Shown: positions 25,807 through 33,767 of the stretch, piece after piece
How the letters are laid out: each line of letters starts with the position of its first letter
How positions within the stretch are numbered: position 1 is the first letter of the stretch
NCBI RefSeq assembly: GCF_900243745.1
Contig: NZ_LT984798.1
Coordinates: 434,001-498,000 of the forward strand
DNA: 64,000 nucleotides
Reading direction: 5' to 3'
Source: Desulfovibrio sp. G11
GTDB taxonomy: Bacteria; Desulfobacterota; Desulfovibrionia; Desulfovibrionales; Desulfovibrionaceae
Notes under the pieces: generated by a model
The model's database searches: none
What the model saw: only the letters and a program-made list of their open reading frames with translations
Told to the model about the DNA's origin: nothing
Program-made: the position numbers and the translations under genes

Positions 25807-26156
25807 TGGGTGGAGGCAGAGGTGCTGGATTCTTTGCCGGAACAGACGGCTGGCGCGCGTCAGAGGCTTTTGCCAAAGGTACGCTGGTTGCGGCCGCCCA
25901 AAACACGGTCACAGACGCTGGCGGCCCCTCCGGCGGTATACTTGACGTCTTGCGCCCGTGGTGGTTTTACCCCTATGGGCATCCGGAAAAAAACAAAAAA
26001 ATTGAGATGCTGCAAAAGGCTCTCAAGCCAAGGGCGGAGCAATTATCAAGTGGCTTTAGAAATCTTTTTGATCCGGAGCTAGCTATAATAAAATACGGTG
26101 TTGAATTACTCAAAGAAGTAACCACCAAAGGCAAAAAGAGCAGTAAAAACAAATAG
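25806..26156 (+). CDS. Small Gly-rich-start protein following DUF4417
   Basis: Protein of 116 residues beginning MGGGRGAGFFAGTDGWRASE and continuing with LRPWWFYPYGHPEKNKKIEM, then a basic Lys-rich end (KGKKSSKNK). The ATG overlaps the preceding stop. The last third is more AT-rich than the first, and codon use resembles acquired DNA. I do not recognise the family. Five bases after its stop is the target duplication of an IS30 element, so its original downstream neighbour is lost. Confidence 0.5.
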   Translation: MGGGRGAGFFAGTDGWRASEAFAKGTLVAAAQNTVTDAGGPSGGILDVLRPWWFYPYGHPEKNKKIEMLQKALKPRAEQLSSGFRNLFDPELAIIKYGVELLKEVTTKGKKSSKNK

Positions 26157-26161
26157 CATAA

Positions 26162-27243
26162 CGCGGTTTCAAGTTCAAAGTGCAACACCCAGTCCTTGGG
26201 TATTGGCGTCTTCTAAAAAAACTTCATAGGGTGTCTTAAACCCAAGGCATTTTCTAGGCCGCCAGTTCAAGCGGCACATTGCCGCTATGATCTCATCTTG
26301 CGTGACCGATGCCAAGCTTACCCCCTTGGGGAAGTATTGGCGTAGAAGGCCATTGGAGTTCTCGTTCAAGCCACGCTCCCACGAATGGTAGGGGTGCGCA
26401 AAAAATCCCTGAGCCTCGAGTGTAGCTGACACATCGGCATGGTAGCTGAACTCCTTGCCGTTATCATAGGTAATAGTCTGAACAAAGTCCTTAATGGGTG
26501 TCAAGAGTCCTTCAATGACCCGCCTTACTTCGCTGGCGCTTTTGTTGGGAGCCTTGCCAAACAGGAAAAGACGGCTTTTACGCTCTGCTAGTGTTACCAA
26601 AACGGGGCCTCCTTTACTCCCTTCAACGGTATCAGCCTCCCAGTCACCAAGGCGCGAACGCTCGTCAACAATAGGCGGCCGTGTGTCTATGCTGATACGC
26701 CCCTTGATTTGACCTCGTCTGTCAGGTTTGCCATATCGTCGTTTGCGTTTGCGCTGGCAGCGCAAATGGCTGTGCAGCGTCCCTCCTCGCCTTTTGTCCG
26801 CCAGAATGTACTGGTAAATCCATTCATGACTGAGGGCAAAACCTTTGCGTTTGAGAACTCCAGAGATTTGCTCCGGACTGAAGTCCTGGTGCAGACACTG
26901 TTCAACATACGTCCATACCTCAAGGCCAATGCGCTTCTTCCCTTTACTGGTCTGCCTTTTCTGACTGCGCTTGTGTGCCTGCCTGTAGCGGTAGCCACGC
27001 GCCCCGGTATTTCGCGCAAGTTCGCGGCTTACAGTTGAGACGCTACGGCCTATCGCTTTGGCTATGGCCCTCAGTGACGTTCCACTTTTCACTGCCTGGC
27101 AGATGTAGTACCGTTCTTCCCTGGCAAGGTGTGCATAGCCCATACGCCCCTCAATCTTTGGTTGGATGGAGAGGCTAAAGTGCTATACCACCTTGCCTTT
27201 TCATTCAACCTTGAGGGTGTTGCACTTGCAAGTTGAATCCGCC
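26162..27243 (-). mobile_element. IS30-family insertion sequence, copy 1, 1082 bp
   Basis: Terminal inverted repeats of about 27 bp (GCGGTTTCAAGTTCAAAGTG at the left, GCGGATTCAACTTGCAAGTG read inward from the right). The flanks carry a 3-bp duplication TAA (26159-26161 and 27244-27246). The same length and ends as copy 2 at 45587, with few substitutions, point to recent spread. Confidence 0.9.
26175..27143 (-). CDS. IS30-family transposase, copy 1
   Basis: Transposase of 322 residues. An N-terminal helix-turn-helix (GTSLRAIAKAIGRSVSTVSR, then ELARN) binds the ends. A second DNA-binding region is DFSPEQISGVLKRKG. The DDE core is GDWEADTVEG, TYDNGKEF and NENSNGLLRQYFPKG. The full length and intact frame suggest it is functional. 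It differs from copy 2 at a few residues (for example RPPIVDE against RPSIVAE). Confidence 0.92.
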   Translation of the reverse strand: MGYAHLAREERYYICQAVKSGTSLRAIAKAIGRSVSTVSRELARNTGARGYRYRQAHKRSQKRQTSKGKKRIGLEVWTYVEQCLHQDFSPEQISGVLKRKGFALSHEWIYQYILADKRRGGTLHSHLRCQRKRKRRYGKPDRRGQIKGRISIDTRPPIVDERSRLGDWEADTVEGSKGGPVLVTLAERKSRLFLFGKAPNKSASEVRRVIEGLLTPIKDFVQTITYDNGKEFSYHADVSATLEAQGFFAHPYHSWERGLNENSNGLLRQYFPKGVSLASVTQDEIIAAMCRLNWRPRKCLGFKTPYEVFLEDANTQGLGVAL

Positions 27244-27252
27244 TAATTAAAT

Positions 27253-27299
27253 ATAAAGACCAAGCAATAACAGTAACTCAGCTATTGCTTGGTCTTTAT
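27253..27299 (-). terminator. Strong terminator overlapping a stop codon
   Basis: A perfect 17-bp stem (ATAAAGACCAAGCAATA with TATTGCTTGGTCTTTAT) around a 13-base loop. On the minus strand it is followed by a T/A-rich tail. The stop codon TAG of the gene at 27282-27722 lies inside the first arm, so its last codons (KTKQ) are part of the terminator. The symmetric stem could also work on the plus strand. Confidence 0.82.
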
Positions 27300-27722
27300 T
27301 AATTTGTTTCTATTAGTATATTTTCCAGAAAAGAAATATGCACTTAATATAAAGTATAAATAAATTACAGCCGCAAGAAATCCGTGATCAATGGGAACAA
27401 GGCGTTTTTTTTTGAACCAAAAAACATTGTCCACCGAGCCGGGCACTTCGGAAAAGTTCGTTTTATCCGTACCGCCAATAAAGTTTAACAACATCATAAT
27501 TGCGCAATATGATAATATAAAATTAACGCTTATCTCCAGAATCTTTTTATAAAAAAAGCTTACCACAAGAGCAATGCCCACAAAAATCCGTATACATTCC
27601 GTCAGGACCACATAGGCAAACGACGCCTGTTCCCAATGCCCGCCATACAGCCATATGAAATGGTCAACGATAACAAAGAGCAACAGCACTATTCTGTGGC
27701 GATTATCAACAGAGATACGCAT
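27282..27722 (-). CDS. AT-rich integral membrane protein of unknown function
   Basis: Protein of 146 residues with four likely membrane helices: about residues 10-28, 38-58, 65-85 and 112-132. A short exposed stretch (GGTDKTNFSEVPGSVDNVFW) lies between the third and fourth. Base composition is much lower in GC than its neighbours, so it may be horizontally acquired. It starts 17 bases after the preceding gene on the same strand, with GAGG as ribosome-binding site, and ends inside a terminator, so it closes the operon that begins at 30557. No family recognised. Confidence 0.55.
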   Translation of the reverse strand: MRISVDNRHRIVLLLFVIVDHFIWLYGGHWEQASFAYVVLTECIRIFVGIALVVSFFYKKILEISVNFILSYCAIMMLLNFIGGTDKTNFSEVPGSVDNVFWFKKKRLVPIDHGFLAAVIYLYFILSAYFFSGKYTNRNKLIKTKQ

Positions 27723-27739
27723 CTAAACCTCGGGTTGGT

Positions 27740-28417
27740 TTATTGCATACTGCGGCTTTCGTCGGCTACCTGCCCCATGAGGGCGTCCAGATTTTCCACC
27801 GCCACGAGACGGGCTTTGCCGTCATTAAAGCGTACACGCCCGGTCACCCGGTAATTTTCGCCATTGCCATGGTCATACACCGTAAATGGAACCAGCCAGT
27901 CGCCGTTCTTGGCGCGGGCTTCGCCCACCTGCCGCACTTCCTTACGGCCAGTGGAAGCATCGGCAAAAAGCGGCGCCAGCACGCCCTGGGCTGCTCGCCC
28001 TTCTACCCTGCGCCCGGCAAAAGCCCCGGAGATTATGCCGTTCATGACAAAAGCGCGGGATTCGCTGAGCAGCACGGCGCGTACCGTGGCATTGCCCTGC
28101 TCGCCGGGTGCCGCCTGCGCAAACAGAATAGCCAGCATGGGCGGCAGTTCTTCCGCCACCCTGGGATCCCGCGCCCGCTGTACAAAGATATCAAGGGCAG
28201 CGGCCAGAATCGTATCCACATCCACAAGTCTTTCAAAGGCTGCGGCATCGGCCCTGTCCACGGCCAGTCCGATATCCGTTACGCACTGGCGCGCCCCGGA
28301 GGCCGTACCCGCTGCGATGACAGACCCGGCAAGAAGAAATAGCAGTAAAAAAGCCACAGGTAACGGTAAAATGGCGGCTCGTGCCGCCGCGCAGCCCAAA
28401 CGGGCAAATTTCAGCAT
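27740..28417 (-). CDS. Exported or membrane-anchored protein of unknown function
   Basis: Protein of 225 residues. ATG 28417 is chosen because GGAGGAATT precedes it; the longer frame has no ribosome-binding site. An N-terminal hydrophobic segment (LPLPVAFLLLFLLAGSVIAA) serves as signal peptide or anchor. The mature part is mixed alpha/beta, with an Ala-rich helical half and a C-terminal segment (WLVPFTVYDHGNGENYRVTG, then RVRFNDGKARLVAVENL) that resembles small secreted domains of the NTF2/DUF2939 style. It overlaps cobU by seven bases. Function unknown. Confidence 0.55.
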   Translation of the reverse strand: MLKFARLGCAAARAAILPLPVAFLLLFLLAGSVIAAGTASGARQCVTDIGLAVDRADAAAFERLVDVDTILAAALDIFVQRARDPRVAEELPPMLAILFAQAAPGEQGNATVRAVLLSESRAFVMNGIISGAFAGRRVEGRAAQGVLAPLFADASTGRKEVRQVGEARAKNGDWLVPFTVYDHGNGENYRVTGRVRFNDGKARLVAVENLDALMGQVADESRSMQ

Positions 28418-29172
28418 AATTCCTCCGGCAGCCCCCCCTTGAGAGGCAGGGGCAGGCCGCAACTGACAAAAACAACATGACGGCAGGCACGCGCCAGTTC
28501 CTGATTGGCCAGACCTAGAACGTCATTGAAGGTCCGCGCCAAAGGCGACATGGGCACAAGCCCCAGCCCCGTTTCGGCGCTGACCACAGCCACGGGCAGG
28601 GGAGGCGCTGCCAGCCGCTCGCCGAGGGCCGACACCTTGCATAAAATATCTTCCTGCCCCAGGTCACAGGCCAACAGATTGGCAATCCACAGACTTATGC
28701 AGTCCAGCAGGAGAACGCCCGGCTTCGGAGCAGATTGCTGGGCAGCCTCCTGCTCAGGCCGTGCGCCATGCTCCATTTCGGACAGCATTCCGGGCTGCAT
28801 TTCCGACTTTATCCCAAGCTGTACGCCGGACAGACCAAGACCAGGCACTTTACCCACAACTTCGGCAGGCATGTCAGCGGACACACAAACGGGCAGGCCG
28901 CCACGCACACCTGTAACCATCGCGCCCGCCTGCGCAACATCCGCAAAAATGCGGTCAAAAGCGCCCGCAAGCTCCAGCGGTTCCTCAAGGCACTGCCAGC
29001 CTGACCCGCGCATGGCCTGATGCCGGGCCACGCGCCGGTTCATTTCTTCATCTTCCGCCCGGCAGGTCGCAAGATACAGCCGCTGCGGGGCCACGGCCTC
29101 GGCCCAGCGCTGGGCCATGCCGCTTTTTCCGCTGCGCGTGCCGCCCACAAAAAAAACACAAGGCGCGCTCAA
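28411..29172 (-). CDS. cobU: Adenosylcobinamide kinase/guanylyltransferase CobU
   Basis: Bifunctional enzyme of cobalamin nucleotide-loop assembly (cobinamide to cobinamide-phosphate to GDP-cobinamide). The P-loop GGTRSGKS follows directly after the start; RLYLATCRAEDEEM with RVARHQAMRG and DCISLWIANLL match the family. TTG 29172 overlaps the upstream stop (TTGA) and has AGGGG upstream; longer frames lack the signal. The product is 253 residues against about 180 in Salmonella, because of a roughly 65-residue Gly/Met/Glu-rich insertion before VLLLDCISLW. The conserved end (TFNDVLGLANQELA) is present. Confidence 0.85.
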   Translation of the reverse strand: MSAPCVFFVGGTRSGKSGMAQRWAEAVAPQRLYLATCRAEDEEMNRRVARHQAMRGSGWQCLEEPLELAGAFDRIFADVAQAGAMVTGVRGGLPVCVSADMPAEVVGKVPGLGLSGVQLGIKSEMQPGMLSEMEHGARPEQEAAQQSAPKPGVLLLDCISLWIANLLACDLGQEDILCKVSALGERLAAPPLPVAVVSAETGLGLVPMSPLARTFNDVLGLANQELARACRHVVFVSCGLPLPLKGGLPEELC

Positions 29173-30557
29173 CGCCCCTGACCGCCCACCTGAACAGGTG
29201 CATCCACGGCCTCGGGCCGCGCCGGGGGCGGCGTAAGCGCCGGAGAAGCCTGCGGCACAGTGGACACTGCCGGAGCCTGAGGAACAGAAGCAGCGGGGGG
29301 CAGCGCGGATGATGGAGCAGCTGACGGCGAAGGCAAAGCCCCCTGCCCTGTCTCCGGCGTGCGGCCAGTAGCAGCAGGCGTGCCCGTGGCAGCCTGGGCG
29401 CAACGCCGGGCAAGGTCGCGCAAAACGCCTGCTGATGTCCGCACTGCGCTCATGGCCTGCGGATCCTGCTTCAGGCGGCGGTCTGCCCACCGGGCCACAA
29501 AGATAAGTTCATCGTCGTCCATAGCCTGGCCGGCTCCACGACGAATGGCGCTTACCAGCGCCCGCTGCGCTGTGGCCTGCTCTTCCAGCGCCCGCCGGAA
29601 GCGCGCGCCAAGGCCATCCACACGCAACTGCGCCGTGCCGAGCTGCGATTGCGAAGCGCCGGACTCACGCAACTGGTCATAATCAAAAACGGCTTCAGCC
29701 ATTTGCCCGTTTATTTCCACGGCATTGCGCGCCGCCGCGTCCACCTGCCGCAAGCGGGCATCCAGGTCAGGCGTGGCCGCCACGCCTTCCAGTGCTCCGG
29801 CCAGCATCACAAAGCGGCCCGCAAGCGCCATTTCAAGCTGATGCATCTGCTCGGCGTTAAAATCCCTGGCGCGAGCCTCACGCGCTATGGCCTCCAAAAA
29901 GCGGTCTACATAGAGGCTGTAAAGCCCCTGCACCATTGTGGGATGAAAAGCATAACGCAGCAGGGCCGCCCTGCCCCCGGCATCACCCTCGGCAAGGCCG
30001 GTAAGCTTGGAGCCAAAGCGCTGGTTTACGCTCTGCACCGAAGCGCTGAGAGTTCCGCCCCGTGGGCCGGGCTTGAAACGCGAAACAAGATAGGCCGCCA
30101 GGCTTTCCACAAACTGCGGGCGCACGCGGCTGTCTTCGGTAACACGCGGTCCCGGCTGTCCGGGTATGTCTGCCCCGGTAAAAGGAGCGGCGGTGCTGCC
30201 CTGCGCAGCCATATCCGAAGGCGAAGCCACAGTGCCCTGCACGTTCTGCCCGGCCAGCGTGCCCGGAGCCGTATAGGGGCTGACCACCGAAGGCGGAGGC
30301 GGCGGCGGGGCATCGCGCAGCACACCACTCACCCCTGCCAGCGGCGTGCCGCTTGTGGCATTGTCGATGACGGCGGCGGCCTGTTCGCGCCACTGGTCGC
30401 GCGTGTCCTTGTCCCGCGAGAGCCAGAACGCCGCGCCACCCACAAGCAACACCGCCAGAAGGGCCAGAACAGCCACCTTACGTCCGCCCTTGCCGGGGGC
30501 AGGCTCCGGCAGATTGACGATGCCCGGCACGCCGGGTTGTTTTTTATCCAGTTTCAT
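29169..30557 (-). CDS. Membrane-anchored Pro/Ala-rich protein of unknown function
   Basis: Protein of 462 residues. ATG 30557 has AAGGAGTTGCGC upstream. One membrane helix at residues 28-45 follows a basic cytoplasmic N-terminus, so the bulk is periplasmic. Residues about 80-150 are Pro/Gly/Ser-rich (PPPPPPSVV). The middle 250 residues are helical with many Arg/Ala/Gln residues and probable coiled coils. The last 70 residues are a Pro/Ala/Ser-rich tail. No family recognised. It is first in a four-gene minus-strand operon with cobU and two envelope proteins. Confidence 0.55.
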   Translation of the reverse strand: MKLDKKQPGVPGIVNLPEPAPGKGGRKVAVLALLAVLLVGGAAFWLSRDKDTRDQWREQAAAVIDNATSGTPLAGVSGVLRDAPPPPPPSVVSPYTAPGTLAGQNVQGTVASPSDMAAQGSTAAPFTGADIPGQPGPRVTEDSRVRPQFVESLAAYLVSRFKPGPRGGTLSASVQSVNQRFGSKLTGLAEGDAGGRAALLRYAFHPTMVQGLYSLYVDRFLEAIAREARARDFNAEQMHQLEMALAGRFVMLAGALEGVAATPDLDARLRQVDAAARNAVEINGQMAEAVFDYDQLRESGASQSQLGTAQLRVDGLGARFRRALEEQATAQRALVSAIRRGAGQAMDDDELIFVARWADRRLKQDPQAMSAVRTSAGVLRDLARRCAQAATGTPAATGRTPETGQGALPSPSAAPSSALPPAASVPQAPAVSTVPQASPALTPPPARPEAVDAPVQVGGQGR

Positions 30558-30963
30558 GCGCAACTCCTTTACGGCGGCGCGCAGAGCGTTATACAGGTAA
30601 AACAAGAAGCCCCGCCCAAAAAATACAAGGCGGACACGGCGTTCCCGTGGCGCTCAAACCGCTTGGGCCGATGCTAGCATCGCTTTATGGGCCTGTGAAG
30701 ACTTTTTCCAGACATGAGGCTGCCGTGAAACCGGCGCGGCAACGTCCTGCCACCGGGCAACCGCGGACGACAGATGCGCGGGGCGCAGCCCGGCCGGACC
30801 ATGGCTCAAACACGGCATGGCAGGCCCCACCACACATCGCCGTATCTGGCGGCACAGGGGGTAATACGGCCATACGATGCGGACGCGGGCCGCACATTGC
30901 ATCAGTCAACAGGGAAGGCTATAGTATACCCGGCTCACATAAAATACATACCTAGAGGGCAAG
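30558..30963. other. Divergent intergenic region upstream of thiD
   Basis: A 406-base region between two divergently transcribed genes. It holds the thiD promoter at 30897-30925. I searched by eye for the TPP riboswitch core (CTGAGA and ACCTGATCTGG) and for cobalamin riboswitch blocks and found neither. No credible gene is present. Confidence 0.5.
30897..30925 (+). promoter_or_regulatory. Sigma70-type promoter of thiD
   Basis: TTGCAT (30897-30902) and TATAGT (30920-30925) are separated by exactly 17 bases, 38 bases upstream of the thiD start. Confidence 0.6.
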
Positions 30964-31773
30964 ATGCAGACTCCTCCCAATATCCTGACAATCGCCGGTT
31001 CCGATTCCGGCGGCGGCGCGGGCATTCAGGCCGACCTGAAAACCATTATGGCCTTGGGCGGCTACGGCATGAGTGTCATCGCCGCGCTCACTGCCCAGAA
31101 CGGTCAGGGCGTCACGGGCATACACGCCCCGGACCCGGACTTTGTAGCCCTGCAGCTCTGCACCGTGCTTGACGGTTTTCCTGTAGCGGCCGCGAAAACA
31201 GGCATGCTGTTTTCAGCCCCCATCATCAAGGCCATTGCCCCCATACTGCGCAAGCGCGACTTTCCGCTTGTGGTAGACCCGGTTTCCATAAGCCAGAGCG
31301 GCAGCGTTCTTCTGCAGGAAGACGCGGTAAAAGCACTTGTACAGGAAATCCTGCCCGGCTGCGATCTGCTGACGCCCAACAGGCCCGAAGCGGAAATGCT
31401 CACCAACATGACCATTGATAATCTTGACGACGCGGCGGCGGCCGGTGAAAAACTGCTGCAAATGGGCGCACGGGCCGTTCTTATCAAGGGCGGTCATATG
31501 GAAAGCAATGTGGTTGTCACCGACTGCCTGTGCATGGAGGGACAAGCTCCCAAACACCTGCCGCAGGCCAAGGTAGAAACCGTCAACAACCACGGCACGG
31601 GCTGCACCCTTTCCGCCGCCATTGCCACCGGCCTTGGCAAGGGGCTGCCCCTGCAGGTGGCGGTAACCCGCGCACAGGAGTTTCTCAATCTTGCCCTGCG
31701 CCGCAGCTACAGCCCCGGCAGCGGATGCGGTCCTGTCAACCACTCGGCCGGGTTGAACCTTCAGGGCAGTTAA
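30964..31773 (+). CDS. thiD: Hydroxymethylpyrimidine/phosphomethylpyrimidine kinase
   Basis: ThiD of 269 residues phosphorylates HMP and HMP-phosphate in thiamine pyrophosphate synthesis. Its landmarks are the N-terminal TIAGSDSGGGAGIQADLKTI, LLTPNRPEAEML, GARAVLIKGGHME and the C-terminal anion-hole motif NHGTGCTLSAAIATG of the ribokinase-like fold. Length and ends are normal for the family. It stands alone with its own promoter; no other thiamine gene is in the window. Confidence 0.92.
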   Translation: MQTPPNILTIAGSDSGGGAGIQADLKTIMALGGYGMSVIAALTAQNGQGVTGIHAPDPDFVALQLCTVLDGFPVAAAKTGMLFSAPIIKAIAPILRKRDFPLVVDPVSISQSGSVLLQEDAVKALVQEILPGCDLLTPNRPEAEMLTNMTIDNLDDAAAAGEKLLQMGARAVLIKGGHMESNVVVTDCLCMEGQAPKHLPQAKVETVNNHGTGCTLSAAIATGLGKGLPLQVAVTRAQEFLNLALRRSYSPGSGCGPVNHSAGLNLQGS

Positions 31774-31990
31774 ACTTTCTTAAAGATAAAAGGCCCTGAA
31801 ACCGGCGCATGCCGCAAAAAACAGTTGAAGGCGCTTGAACGCCCGCTGCGGTAGACTGCACTTTTCGTGGCATGGTGGCTGCGCAAGGCCGAAGCATCTT
31901 GTCAATACAACAAACAGCGGGCTTGGCCCGCTGTTTGCACTCTATTGAATATGGATGCCGTGCAGGCGTCAAAATCAAGGCGGTGTGCGC

Positions 31991-32428
31991 GTGCCATTTC
32001 GTTTCAAAATGCAAAAAGTTCTGGACTACCGGGAACAACTGGAAGAAGAAGCCAAGGTCAATCTGGCCGTTCAGCAGGCCCGGCTGGCCGAGGCACGCGA
32101 GCGTCTCGAGCAGATACGGCAGGAACTGCATCAGGCTGAAGACGGGCTTATGAACGCCGCCCTTATGGACGCGCCAGAACGCTGGCTGCGCGAGCAGTAC
32201 GTCAAGGGGCTGCGGGCCGACGCCGCCCACGAAGCCATCCAGGTGCGCATGCTGGAACAGCTGGCCGAAGAGGCCCGCCAACTGCTTGCCGCGCGTGCCA
32301 TAGACAAAAAACTGCTGGAAAAACTCAAGGAAAGGCAAAAGCAGCATCATGTTCGCGAGGAACAACTCAAGGAGCAACGCATCAATGACGAAACAGCCAC
32401 CCTCCGCTACAAAGCTCCGACTTTCTAA
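31991..32428 (+). CDS. fliJ: Flagellar export protein FliJ
   Basis: FliJ of about 145 residues, a coiled-coil component of the flagellar type III ATPase complex that interacts with FliI and FlhA. The start is GTG 31991, giving MPFRFKMQKVLDYREQLEEE, the typical FliJ N-terminus. Almost the whole protein is a charged antiparallel coiled coil (ARLAEARERLEQIRQELHQA and similar). The following MotE-like gene overlaps its end by 44 bases, so the two are coupled. No other flagellar gene lies in the window. Confidence 0.75.
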   Translation: MPFRFKMQKVLDYREQLEEEAKVNLAVQQARLAEARERLEQIRQELHQAEDGLMNAALMDAPERWLREQYVKGLRADAAHEAIQVRMLEQLAEEARQLLAARAIDKKLLEKLKERQKQHHVREEQLKEQRINDETATLRYKAPTF

Positions 32429-33767
32429 GCTGTTCCGCTGGCTGGCGGTGCTCTGCTTTATCAAGCTTGCCATGCTTGCCATGCTTCTGCTGGATGTGCC
32501 GTTGCCCGCATGGCTTGACGGCCGGCCCTCGCAGCTTGCCTCAAACGACCCGTCACAGCTGCCCGCTGATGCTCCTTCCGACGCCGACATAATGGAAAGG
32601 CTCACCGCTCTTGTGGCCGCCAGTCAGCCCAAAGACAATGAAGGTCCCACCCATTCCCCGGTCAGCAGTGCAAACACGGTCCCTGAGCCCCTCCCGGCAA
32701 CCCCTGCCGTAAACCACAACCCGGCGCAGGCCCGTGGCGAAGCCCACGGCAGTGCCCCCCAGGGTTCGGAAGCCGCACGGCTGGCCGCAGCCGCACGCCC
32801 CAGACAAAGGGATACCACCCCGACCACAGGCCGCATGCTTGATGCCGACGCCCTGCCCACGCCGCTGGTCACTGCCGGAGTACATCCGGCCGGCCCCGCC
32901 GAGATCCAGATTTTTACCCCTGACAGCACGGACAGCCCCGCCCCTCTGCCCGCACCCCTTGCCCAGCCGGGCATCAGCGCTCCCCGCCAGGATACTATGG
33001 GGGTATCTGCCAATGCCGCGGATAAAAACGCCGCAACCCGTCATGGCTGGCTTGAATCCCTAGGCCTTGCCGGGCTGCCGGTCCCCGCGCTCGGCAGCGT
33101 GCAGGCCGCCCATGCGGCGGCACTGGATATGCCCGTGCCGCAAGCGCCGTCTTCTGCGCCGACCTCACCCTTTGCCCCGGCAGAGCAGGCCGCGCCCTAC
33201 TCCTTGCCGGGAGCGCCCGACATTCCGGCCAATATTCCGCGCGGGCAAAGCACGGACGGCGCCCCCCTGCCCCCACGCGGCGCTTCCGGTTCCAACAGTT
33301 TCGGCTCCGCATCCGGCTCGGGTGCAGCGGGCATACCCGCCCTGCCCCAGAGCAACCAGCCGGGGCTGCCCGCCGTGCCGCCCCCGGCAGTCCGTCCGGT
33401 CCCCTCGGGGACGGATCCCAACCTCAAGGCGCAGGAACTTGCCCGGCAGCAGCAGGATATTCTCATGCTGCGCCAGCAGATGGACCAACGGCTCAAGGAC
33501 ATCCAGAACGCCGAACAAAAAATGAAAGACATGATCCGCGAAGCGCGCGGTATTGAAGACGAAAAAATCCGCCGTCTCGTGCTCACCTACACCCAGATGA
33601 AGCCCAAAGCCGCCGCCAAGGCGCTGGAAAGCATGGATGAGCGCGTGGCTGTGCGCATTCTGACGGGCATGTCCCCCAAGCAGTCCGGCGACATCCTCAC
33701 CTACGTCAACCCGGCAAAAACCGCCAAACTGACGGAAATCATCACCCGCATGAAGCTGCCAGAATAA
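32385..33767 (+). CDS. MotE-like flagellar chaperone with Pro-rich linker
   Basis: Protein of 460 residues. ATG 32385 has AAGGAG upstream and lies inside fliJ. One membrane helix at residues 15-37 (FRWLAVLCFIKLAMLAMLLL) is followed by a Pro/Ala/Ser-rich periplasmic linker of about 300 residues. A coiled coil (QQQDILMLRQQMDQRLKDIQ) and a MgtE_N-like helical domain close the protein (LTYTQMKPKAAAKALESMDE, VAVRILTGMSPKQSGDILTY). MotE proteins stabilise the MotC/stator or switch assembly in some flagella; the linker here is far longer than in typical members. It overlaps truA (stop TAATG). Confidence 0.65.
   Translation: MTKQPPSATKLRLSKLFRWLAVLCFIKLAMLAMLLLDVPLPAWLDGRPSQLASNDPSQLPADAPSDADIMERLTALVAASQPKDNEGPTHSPVSSANTVPEPLPATPAVNHNPAQARGEAHGSAPQGSEAARLAAAARPRQRDTTPTTGRMLDADALPTPLVTAGVHPAGPAEIQIFTPDSTDSPAPLPAPLAQPGISAPRQDTMGVSANAADKNAATRHGWLESLGLAGLPVPALGSVQAAHAAALDMPVPQAPSSAPTSPFAPAEQAAPYSLPGAPDIPANIPRGQSTDGAPLPPRGASGSNSFGSASGSGAAGIPALPQSNQPGLPAVPPPAVRPVPSGTDPNLKAQELARQQQDILMLRQQMDQRLKDIQNAEQKMKDMIREARGIEDEKIRRLVLTYTQMKPKAAAKALESMDERVAVRILTGMSPKQSGDILTYVNPAKTAKLTEIITRMKLPE

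Noticed and set aside
28735-29004. Plus-strand gene opposite the CobU insertion
   Set aside because: Shadow of the inserted segment; no ribosome-binding site.
30558-30963. TPP riboswitch before thiD or cobalamin riboswitch before the cobU operon
   Set aside because: No conserved THI-box or cobalamin-box cores could be found by eye in either direction.
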